From: an uncultured Clostridia bacterium
Lineage (GTDB): Bacteria; Bacillota; Clostridia; Oscillospirales; Acutalibacteraceae
Assembly (NCBI GenBank): GCA_944384855.1
Contig: CALWUY010000014.1
Location: 1-59,629 of the forward strand
Direction: 5' to 3'
Length of the DNA: 59,629 nucleotides
The translations under genes and the position numbers were made by a program. Every line of letters begins with the position of its first letter. The first letter of the stretch is position 1. Under the pieces are notes generated by a model. It saw only the letters and a program-made list of their open reading frames with translations, had not been told where the DNA came from and made no database searches. Of this stretch, positions 17,635 to 25,228 are shown in pieces.

Positions 17635-17678
17635 TTGATTTTCCTTCTTTCATAATTGATTTTCGGGTATAAAGTATT

Positions 17679-18770
17679 TTATTTTTCTGAAACTTGCTCA
17701 TAATAATGATTTTTGGTTATCTGATATACCGAATCTCTGATAATGAGTTTTACCGGAATAGCCTGTGTTACGAAAGGTTTGTTTGGATTGATTATCCTCT
17801 CGTATAAAAGCTGAGCGGCGTTGAATCCTATCTGATAAAATTGCTGCTCTACTGTAGAAAGAGCCGGTATTAAGTTTGCGGTTTCGCGTAAATTATCAAA
17901 TCCGAAAATTGAAATTTTTATATTTTTTTCATTCAGGTGTTTCAAAATAGGTATCGCGGCAAAATCCGCGAGCACGAACAAGGCAGTTATTTCGGGGTGT
18001 TGGGCTAATATGTCGTCAATTATATTGACATCAAACATTTCCGGATTTTCAAATACAAGCGAACTGTCAAATAAATTCTGCTGTTTCATTGCAAGGCAGT
18101 ATCCGTCAAAACGCTCTGCATTGCTTGTGGCAGATTTAAAAGTCTGGGTAGATATAAGCGCGATTTTTTTATGCCCCTGAGAAATTAAATAACTTGTCGC
18201 CTTATACGCTCCGTCAAAATTATTGCTCGCGACCGAATCACAGGGAATTTTAAGCGGCCGTTTATCCAAAAATACAAAATTTACCCCTTTCTGCATCATA
18301 GACCAGTAAAAAGATATATTTTTATCGGAAAACGGACTCATCAAAAGCATATAACGGTAACCTTTCTGATAAAAATCAAGTATAAGCTCGCGTTCCTTGA
18401 CGGCGCTGAAACCCGTCACCGAAAGCAATGACTGTATGTTATGCCGCGCGAACGAATCCTGAACCCCTGAATATATGTCAAGAAACCGTGAATTTCTTTG
18501 AGCATCCTGGGCTATAAACGGTACTGAAATCTGCTGGGTTTCTGAAGGCGCATTGTCTTTTACAAAAGCTCCTTTATTTGCAATTCGCACAATAGTACCT
18601 GACTCTTCAAGTATACCCAAAGCACGTCTTACAGTTACACGGCTTACACCTAAAGAAGAGGCAAGTGTGTTTTCTGCCGGTAATTTTTGGCCGGGACGCA
18701 GACGTTCATCAATAATACAATTATTTATATAATTGACTATTTTGTCCCGCTGTTTGTTTATATAAGCCAT
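17679..18770 (-). CDS. GntR-LacI hybrid transcriptional repressor (AraR type)
   Basis: This gene encodes 363 residues. Residues 1-75 are a GntR-type winged helix (RPGQKLPAENTLASSLGVSR, RALGILEESGTI). The remainder is a LacI-type periplasmic-binding-like sensor domain (SVPFIAQD, YRYMLLMSP, FVFLDKRP, ISTQTFKS, ALFVLADFAAI, GFDNLRE). This fusion is the AraR architecture, where a sugar releases the repressor from DNA. It is divergent from the module/GH5 genes and co-directional with the GH2 gene, so it probably controls both. The inducer is unknown. GGAGGAT lies before the ATG. Confidence 0.92.
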   Translation of the reverse strand: MAYINKQRDKIVNYINNCIIDERLRPGQKLPAENTLASSLGVSRVTVRRALGILEESGTIVRIANKGAFVKDNAPSETQQISVPFIAQDAQRNSRFLDIYSGVQDSFARHNIQSLLSVTGFSAVKERELILDFYQKGYRYMLLMSPFSDKNISFYWSMMQKGVNFVFLDKRPLKIPCDSVASNNFDGAYKATSYLISQGHKKIALISTQTFKSATSNAERFDGYCLAMKQQNLFDSSLVFENPEMFDVNIIDDILAQHPEITALFVLADFAAIPILKHLNEKNIKISIFGFDNLRETANLIPALSTVEQQFYQIGFNAAQLLYERIINPNKPFVTQAIPVKLIIRDSVYQITKNHYYEQVSEK

Positions 18771-19273
18771 TTATCCTCCCCGCTGTTCTGTTATTATTTG
18801 ATTCAATTATAATGTAAAATATTGTAAAAATCAAGCATTTTTTAACAAAAATAACACAATCGTTCAAAAAATAATACAAAAATGTAATACATAAATTAAA
18901 AAACAAATACCGATAAAACTTAATGAAAATTTTACAATTTGTAAATTTGGACTTGACAATTTGGTTATTTTTTGGTATATTTAGTGTAATCGAAGACGTA
19001 GAATCGTTAAAAAATAATACAATATGACGAAATTTTGTATGATTTGTTTTATTATATTACATTTAAATAATACGAAACTGTCGTGATATTTTTATTGCCG
19101 TTTAGTAATTTTTAGAATAAAAATTCCGTTGGAGAGAGTGGAATGGAGATTCTTTATTCTGAAACCATATGGCAGTGATAATATAACAATTAACAAGGAG
19201 GGGTGTATAAATCGGTTTATTCTTAAACGGTATTCAAACTTATTTTGACATTTTGCATAAGGGGCCGCGAGAT
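18771..19273. promoter_or_regulatory. Divergent control region with operator candidates
   Basis: This is a 503-bp AT-rich gap between the repressor gene and the first module/GH5 gene. It holds a perfect 15-bp palindrome, TTTACAATTTGTAAA (18931-18945), eight bases before the -35 box of the plus-strand promoter. There are also three copies of AATAATAC (18870, 19013, 19066). The long leader after the promoter (about 280 bases) shows no riboswitch that I recognise. Binding by the GntR-LacI protein is inference from position. Confidence 0.5.
18953..18981 (+). promoter_or_regulatory. Sigma-70 promoter of module/GH5 operon
   Basis: A consensus -35 TTGACA (18953-18958) and a TATATT -10 (18976-18981) are separated by 17 bases. 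It is among the best promoters in the window, and a palindrome lies directly upstream. Confidence 0.75.
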
Positions 19274-22200
19274 TTGAAACGAGCGATAAGTACATTGCTG
19301 GCGGTATTGATTGGTACGGTAATACCGGTATTGTCTGTAACCGCAGAAAATGCAGTACCTGTTTCTGCGGTAAATAACGAGACAAAGCAGCTGTCAGTCA
19401 GCACCAATATAACAGGGCCGAAATATTTTGTAGACTCAGCCGGAACTCCGGTAAATCTTTTCGGTATGGCGAGATGTCAGGCTCATTCGGAAGAGGAAGA
19501 CTGTCAGTTTGGCGGAAACGCCGGCACGCTGGCCGAACATTATTATAATTTAGGCATGAATTATATGAGGCTGGCGATAGATATTTCGGACATTGCAGGC
19601 GATACAATTACAGATTCACTTCTTCTTACGACCGACGAGCAGATTGATGAATATATTTATGAATATATAGATCCTGACGTAAAGGCGATAATCGGTGAGG
19701 GAATGTATGTCGGCCTTGATATGCACATGTACGCTCCCGTAGAAATATCGGAAGGGGTATACGCTACCGCGCAGGAGACGACGGTGTATGCCGAGGCGAA
19801 TTATCTGCCGGTACTGAAGCGGCTTGCGGCTGTTTATAAGGATGAGCCGATGATAGCCAACATAGAAATCTGGAATGAGCCCAATTACGGTGCAAATTCT
19901 ACGGCGCCGTTTGATTCTTCTTGGAATACGGCCTTGAGAGATTACTTTATAGACGCGGTGGAGGAGATAAGGCAGATCGATGGCGAACGCGTGCTTATGG
20001 TAAGCGACAGCAATGCCGGATGGGGAAGCAACATAGATAATTTCTGGAACGGATATTATGATGACTTGGGCGATAATGTGGTTTTCAGCGCGCATGTTTC
20101 AAAGGATCAATTCAGCGAACAGAGTGATTATATCAGTTATTCTGACTGGGTTAAGAATGTAGCAAATACAAGAAATATATGCATAGTATTTAATGAAGTC
20201 GAAGATGAGCCCGAAACCTCAACGGACGCGAGTATAGAAAATTTCTGTGAATTTTTGGAAAACAGCAAGAATACATATCATTTTTCGGGATGTTTATGGC
20301 GTCCGCGCACAGATTATGTCAACAGGACGCACATTTGGGGAAGCAACGGATGGGCCGCATCGTATACCGGAGTTAGTTTAAATCTGGGACCCGTTTTGAA
20401 TTGGTTTAAAGCCGACGGATACAACGAATCCGGCGGTGAGCTTTCTCAGACGGCTACCGTGCAGGGTAACGGCAACGCAGTCAGCGCTGCGGGCGGCATC
20501 GCGGCATATACAAAAGAGTATGCTGCGATACAGAACGCAAGATGCGATATCGCCGGAGGAGACATCATTTTTTCAAAAAATAATTATTACAGCTTGTCGG
20601 AATCTCAGCGTGTGCCAACCGACCTTACAGGATATGAATATGTCATTGTTAAACTAAGGTTTGCGGATGAGGGAACTGCCGGCCATGCACTTTCGGCTGT
20701 AGGGAGCGGCGATCCTTTTATCAGAATTGACGGTGCGGAGGCGGTATCGTTTGCGGATTATAAATCGGCTCTGACAGCCGCCGCGGACAATGCGGAAAAA
20801 CTCAAGTGGGTAACGCTGGTACTGCCGCTTTCTCAGGATTTTAACGGTTGTTACAATCTAATCTCGATTGATATGGGATACAGCGGACAGACTGCAACGG
20901 AGACTCATTTTTATACTATTGATTTTGCAACGGAGGAATACGCGGTCAATTATGACGGAATTTGCGGCAGCGATAATCTGATGGAACTTGACGGAGGACC
21001 TGATTATGAATTTAATGTTCATAATTCATGGTATCCGCAGCTTAATCTGAGTGCGTGGGAAGATTTTACAGTATATAAGGAGTATACTGCAATAAGCTTT
21101 GATATTGAATTTCCGGATTATACATATGTAAAAAACAGTCTGATTCCGGGAAGCAGATCTTCTTTGGGAGGCGGAACCTTCAGTTATAATCCGTCGTATG
21201 ATCTGGGAATATATTTTTCGGGAACAGACGTAAGCGGCATAGGTATAACACAGACTGAACTGTTCGGACAGCTGAGCGCTTATGAAACTGCCCTGTCGGC
21301 CGGTCAGAAAGTGAGACTTACCTTACCGATAACGGGAAATTTCATTGACGGAGGCAAAATTTCGAGTGTAAACATAATGATTTCGCACGGACAGGATGCG
21401 TCGGTGCTTGACGGAAAGAGTATTTCGGTATCAGGAATAGAATTCATAAGAGATGAGATTATACTTGAAAATTCACCCGACTATATATTTACCTCAAACG
21501 CATGGCAGCCGCAGCTGACGGTTGAAACTAAAAATGCCGCTGTAATAACGGAGGCGTCCAATAAGCTATGTTTTGACATAAAGCTTCCTGATATAGAAGT
21601 TCTTCGTCCTAATATGATATGGGGAAGCAATTCTTCTTTAGGCGGAGGAGGAATATCATACGGTCCTGACGATTTTGCTGTTTACTTCAGCGGTGAAAAT
21701 GTTTCGTCAATAGGTATTACACAGGGAGATTTTTTCGCTGCGCTGGATGAAAATACCGAGAGTCTCGCGGCGGGAGAAACGGTTACGCTTACGCTGGACA
21801 TAAAAGGTAACATAAAAGATTACGGAAGAGTAACTGCGGTCAGCATAATGGTAACCCACGGTGAATCTGCGGCGGTATTCGGAGGCAAGCCGGTATCGAT
21901 ATCGAATATAAAGGTTATTTCTTCCAGACTGGTATTGGACGGCGGTCCGGACTATGTCTTTAACGGAGATAACTGGTATCCGCAGTTAAGTGTGCGAAGT
22001 TCTGAGGGATTGAATGTTTCGGGAAATTATAACAGGATAAAGCTGAAATTAAGAATTCCTGATATACTGATACTCAGGCCCAACATGTCAGCGGGAAGCA
22101 GAATGTCAGTCGGAGGAGGAGAGTTCACCTACAATGCCGATACTGATTTGGGGATTTATTTTTCCGGTACCGGTGTCAGCGGCGCGGGGGTGTCACAGAC

Positions 22201-22582
22201 GGATTTATTTAATGCGTTTGACAGTAATTCCCAGGCACTTGCGGCAGGTGAAACAGTAGAAATTATACTTCCGGTAAGCGGCGTGTTTGCCGAAGGCGGA
22301 AAAATCACCGGAATTAATATAATGCTTGCGCATGACAGCGCCGCGTCCGTGTTTGAAGGCAAATCGGTTTCGATTACGGAATTTGAATTTTATGCAGAAG
22401 CCGGCGAGGATCTTAACTCTGACGGCAGAATAAATTCTCTGGATGCTATTTTACTTAAAAATTATCTGTTTGGCTTTGAAGCCGACATAAAAAACTTAAA
22501 TAAAGGCGATATAAACGGCGACGGAAACACAAATGTTTTAGATTACATATTATTACGCAAAGCAATTTTAGATATTTATTAG
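19274..22582 (+). CDS. Secreted GH5-like enzyme with three novel modules and a dockerin
   Basis: I prefer TTG 19274 as start because AAGGGG (19259-19264) is well spaced and the signal peptide KRAISTLLAVLIG follows; this gives 1,102 residues. Domain order is a signal peptide, then a clan A barrel resembling GH5 (NLFGMARCQ, acid/base Glu in EIWNEPNYG, probable nucleophile in FNEVEDE, SGCLWRPR). Next come a beta-rich linker domain, three copies of an unrecognised PDY..F...W.PQL module (from 20984, 21458 and 21929), and a type I dockerin (from 22409) with two calcium loops, DLNSDGRIN and DINGDGNTN. The nucleophile motif is N-E-V-E instead of G-E-V-E in the two paralogues at 41081 and 42106. Confidence 0.85.
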   Translation: MKRAISTLLAVLIGTVIPVLSVTAENAVPVSAVNNETKQLSVSTNITGPKYFVDSAGTPVNLFGMARCQAHSEEEDCQFGGNAGTLAEHYYNLGMNYMRLAIDISDIAGDTITDSLLLTTDEQIDEYIYEYIDPDVKAIIGEGMYVGLDMHMYAPVEISEGVYATAQETTVYAEANYLPVLKRLAAVYKDEPMIANIEIWNEPNYGANSTAPFDSSWNTALRDYFIDAVEEIRQIDGERVLMVSDSNAGWGSNIDNFWNGYYDDLGDNVVFSAHVSKDQFSEQSDYISYSDWVKNVANTRNICIVFNEVEDEPETSTDASIENFCEFLENSKNTYHFSGCLWRPRTDYVNRTHIWGSNGWAASYTGVSLNLGPVLNWFKADGYNESGGELSQTATVQGNGNAVSAAGGIAAYTKEYAAIQNARCDIAGGDIIFSKNNYYSLSESQRVPTDLTGYEYVIVKLRFADEGTAGHALSAVGSGDPFIRIDGAEAVSFADYKSALTAAADNAEKLKWVTLVLPLSQDFNGCYNLISIDMGYSGQTATETHFYTIDFATEEYAVNYDGICGSDNLMELDGGPDYEFNVHNSWYPQLNLSAWEDFTVYKEYTAISFDIEFPDYTYVKNSLIPGSRSSLGGGTFSYNPSYDLGIYFSGTDVSGIGITQTELFGQLSAYETALSAGQKVRLTLPITGNFIDGGKISSVNIMISHGQDASVLDGKSISVSGIEFIRDEIILENSPDYIFTSNAWQPQLTVETKNAAVITEASNKLCFDIKLPDIEVLRPNMIWGSNSSLGGGGISYGPDDFAVYFSGENVSSIGITQGDFFAALDENTESLAAGETVTLTLDIKGNIKDYGRVTAVSIMVTHGESAAVFGGKPVSISNIKVISSRLVLDGGPDYVFNGDNWYPQLSVRSSEGLNVSGNYNRIKLKLRIPDILILRPNMSAGSRMSVGGGEFTYNADTDLGIYFSGTGVSGAGVSQTDLFNAFDSNSQALAAGETVEIILPVSGVFAEGGKITGINIMLAHDSAASVFEGKSVSITEFEFYAEAGEDLNSDGRINSLDAILLKNYLFGFEADIKNLNKGDINGDGNTNVLDYILLRKAILDIY
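20984..22405 (+). repeat. Novel module, three copies in GH5-like protein
   Basis: Copies begin at 20984, 21458 and 21929, each about 155 residues. Conserved points are PDY.F...W.PQL at the start, GS.SS.GGG..Y, a D..YFSG..VS..G..Q.D.F pattern, AG..V.LTL...G, and IM..H....V..GK..S at the end. It is predicted to be a beta-sandwich, possibly carbohydrate-binding (inference). Confidence 0.8.
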
Positions 22583-22643
22583 TTTTTCTTATTAACTTCA
22601 GGCATCAAATTAATTAAATAATTTTAAACGGAGGTTAGCAATC

Positions 22644-24863
22644 ATGAAAACACTGAAATCGAAATTCAGCAGCATGCGTAAAATTACGGCTGTATTTCTG
22701 GCGGTTGCACTTATGGCTGCCGTCTGCTGTATAGCGCCGGTAAGCGCGTCTGCGCTGGAAAACTTACCGCTTGTTTTACAGGGCGGTCCTGATTATGTCT
22801 TTAACGGCAATCAGTGGGATCCTCAGCTTACGATAGGCACGGCTGATCTTACGGTAGGTCAGCAAGTAGAATCAATTCAATTTGACCTTAAGTTTGAGGA
22901 TTATACAAATGTTAAAGGATGTTTTTCTGCTGGAAGCAGAATGACTTACGGCGGCGGTGAATTCGCTTATGACCTTAACCGCGATTTAGGTATTTATTTT
23001 AACGGTGTTAACACGGCGGGCATAGGGGTTACTCAAAACGAACTGTTCAATAACGCGTTTGCAGCCAATGAAACCGCCCTTGCGGCAGGCGAAACTGTAA
23101 GGGTAACTCTTCCTATAATAGGAATTTTCCCTGACGGCGCGGTAATAAGCGGTATAAATATTATGGTTGCGCATGACGCCGCAGCTTCTGCGTTGGACGG
23201 TGTGGCAATTTCAATTTCAAATGTTGAGTTTACTCAAAAGGACAAAGATCCCGAAGCGGAATCAGGCGGAATATTTATAGGTGACGTTAATCATAAGCTT
23301 AGCGGAAATAACTGGGGACCTCAGCTTACAATAAGCACCAACGGTGAAATAGAGGTAGGTCCTGAGATTACGGCAATGAAGTTTGATTTCAAACTTCCCG
23401 ATTATGCTGAAATAAAGCCTAACCTTGCAGACGGAAGTATATCAACGGTAGGCGGAGGCAGCTGGAGCTACGGCCCAAATGATTTGGGTATGTTCTTCGG
23501 AGGAACTAATTGTGCCGGTGTAGGTATTACGCAGTACAATCTGCGTAAAGCGTTTGAAGAAAATGAAGAGGCGCTTGTGGCAGGAGAAATCGTAACTCTT
23601 ACGCTTCCTATAAGCGGAAGATTTCCCGAGGGCAGCAGTGTGAACGGCATGAATGTAATGCTTACATTTAAAGAACTTGCAAATGTACTGCAAGACAAAG
23701 ATATTTACATTGCCAACGCGGAGTTTTTGTATGACACTATTTTATTGAACGACGGCCCGGATTACGCTTTTAGTCCTGAACCGTGGGAACCTCAGCTTAT
23801 CATAAACACTAAGGATTTTATGGTTTCCTCAGAGTATACTGCTATGGCGTTTGATCTTAAGTTTGAGGATATTGCCAGTGTGAGAAGTTATATGAAACCG
23901 GGAAGCAAGGGTACGCTGGATGGAAGCGAAATGGCTTATAACGGTGACATAGCTTTAGGTATTTATTTTGAGGGTACAAATGTTGCCCGTAAAGGAGTAA
24001 CTCAAACTGATTTGTTCAGCGCATTTGATATAAATGCAGCCGCTCTTTCGGCAGGAGAGACCGTAAGGGTTGTGGTGCCTGTATCCGGCGGATTTACCGA
24101 TGATGGTATAATCAATCAAATTAAAATGATGGTAACGTATGACCCTAATCATACATATTTCGACAATGTTCCCATTTCGATTTCAAATGTTAGTTTTTTA
24201 AGAAACCGAATTGTATTAAAGAGCGGGGCTGAACAGAAATTTACCGCTAATCCATGGGATCCTCAGCTATCTGTAGCCACAAACAACTATAATGTAGCGT
24301 CTAACATCACCGAAATTAAGTTTGATATAAGCATTGAAGACTTTGCTGCACTCAGAGCAAATATGTCTGCAGGAAGCAAGGGCTCAATCGGTGATCAGGG
24401 AATGACATATAACGGAGAAGTTGATTTGGGCATTTATTTCGGCGGCACTGATGTCGCGGGCGTAGGTGTTACCCAAAGCGATCTGTTCGCCGCGTTTGAC
24501 GCTAACACCGAGGCGCTTTCAGCGGGCGAGACGGTCACATTGACATTGCCTGTCAAGGGACTGTTCAAAAATACGGGTGTTATAAATTCTCTCAATATCA
24601 TGGTAGCGCACGATACCGGAGCGGCGGTATTTGCCGACAAAGCCGTTACGCTGGACAACATAGAGTTTATTTATAAGCCTATAGCAGCGGCTGATGTAAA
24701 CTGTGATAATGAGGTTAATGCGCAGGATATCGTAATAGTCAAAAAAGTACTGTTCGGAACTGCAGTTGACATAGTAAATGAAAATCAGGGTGATATAAAC
24801 GGCGACGGATATATTGACATACTGGATTATATTGCAGTGAAAACAGCAGCACTGAATGTATAA
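22644..24863 (+). CDS. Secreted protein with four novel modules and a dockerin
   Basis: This gene encodes 739 residues. A signal peptide (about residues 1-38, ending SASA) is followed by four copies of the PDY..F...W.PQL module (from 22770, 23271, 23739 and 24210) and a type I dockerin (24693-24860; DVNCDNEVN and DINGDGYID loops). No catalytic domain is present, so it is probably a binding or bridging component. The dockerin resembles the one in the preceding gene, suggesting the same cohesin partner. GGAGG lies before the ATG. The gene begins 61 bp after the GH5-like gene with no terminator between, so they are probably co-transcribed. Confidence 0.85.
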   Translation: MKTLKSKFSSMRKITAVFLAVALMAAVCCIAPVSASALENLPLVLQGGPDYVFNGNQWDPQLTIGTADLTVGQQVESIQFDLKFEDYTNVKGCFSAGSRMTYGGGEFAYDLNRDLGIYFNGVNTAGIGVTQNELFNNAFAANETALAAGETVRVTLPIIGIFPDGAVISGINIMVAHDAAASALDGVAISISNVEFTQKDKDPEAESGGIFIGDVNHKLSGNNWGPQLTISTNGEIEVGPEITAMKFDFKLPDYAEIKPNLADGSISTVGGGSWSYGPNDLGMFFGGTNCAGVGITQYNLRKAFEENEEALVAGEIVTLTLPISGRFPEGSSVNGMNVMLTFKELANVLQDKDIYIANAEFLYDTILLNDGPDYAFSPEPWEPQLIINTKDFMVSSEYTAMAFDLKFEDIASVRSYMKPGSKGTLDGSEMAYNGDIALGIYFEGTNVARKGVTQTDLFSAFDINAAALSAGETVRVVVPVSGGFTDDGIINQIKMMVTYDPNHTYFDNVPISISNVSFLRNRIVLKSGAEQKFTANPWDPQLSVATNNYNVASNITEIKFDISIEDFAALRANMSAGSKGSIGDQGMTYNGEVDLGIYFGGTDVAGVGVTQSDLFAAFDANTEALSAGETVTLTLPVKGLFKNTGVINSLNIMVAHDTGAAVFADKAVTLDNIEFIYKPIAAADVNCDNEVNAQDIVIVKKVLFGTAVDIVNENQGDINGDGYIDILDYIAVKTAALNV
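22770..24680 (+). repeat. Novel module, four copies in dockerin protein
   Basis: Copies begin at 22770, 23271, 23739 and 24210. The second and fourth copies have diverged openings (DVNHKLSGNNWGPQL and GAEQKFTANPWDPQL), but the GVTQ/GITQ centre and the hydrophobic ending are kept. Confidence 0.8.
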
Positions 24864-25228
24864 TATATTTGTTTAAAAGCAGGTATATTTGATATCTCGT
24901 TTTTTAGATTTGAATAAAGTACAGGAGAGATTTTCCGCGTTTCACGCGGAAAATCTCCTGCATCAGCTATTCGGATATATTATTTTAAGTTGGTAGTTTA
25001 TTACAGTTTAAAATCAGAATTAATATTTGTTGATTTTAAAGTTTATTTTATATATAATTAGTTTTTGAAATCTGTATCTGCAATTTCTGTAAATCATCAA
25101 ATATTATTACTAAAGTAGGCGATTTAATATTTTAATATATGCAGCGGTGGTTTCAACAGAGTATTTTCGATGCATATATCAATTTATTAAATCAATAAAT
25201 TAATAAATTTTAAACGGAGGTTTGAAAA
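24864..25228 (+). promoter_or_regulatory. 365-bp gap: hairpin and probable promoter
   Basis: A long hairpin with one bulged region (24922-24960, ACGCGG-rich stem) follows the dockerin gene. It lacks a T-run, so it is a weak terminator or a processing site. TTGATT (25030-25035) and TATAAT (25053-25058) with 17-base spacing make a good promoter for the membrane-anchored module gene. The rest is AT-rich without a recognisable gene. Confidence 0.6.

Noticed and set aside
18990-19273. Riboswitch in the long leader of the first module gene
   Set aside because: No known riboswitch core or strong conserved stem is visible; the region is mostly AT-rich.
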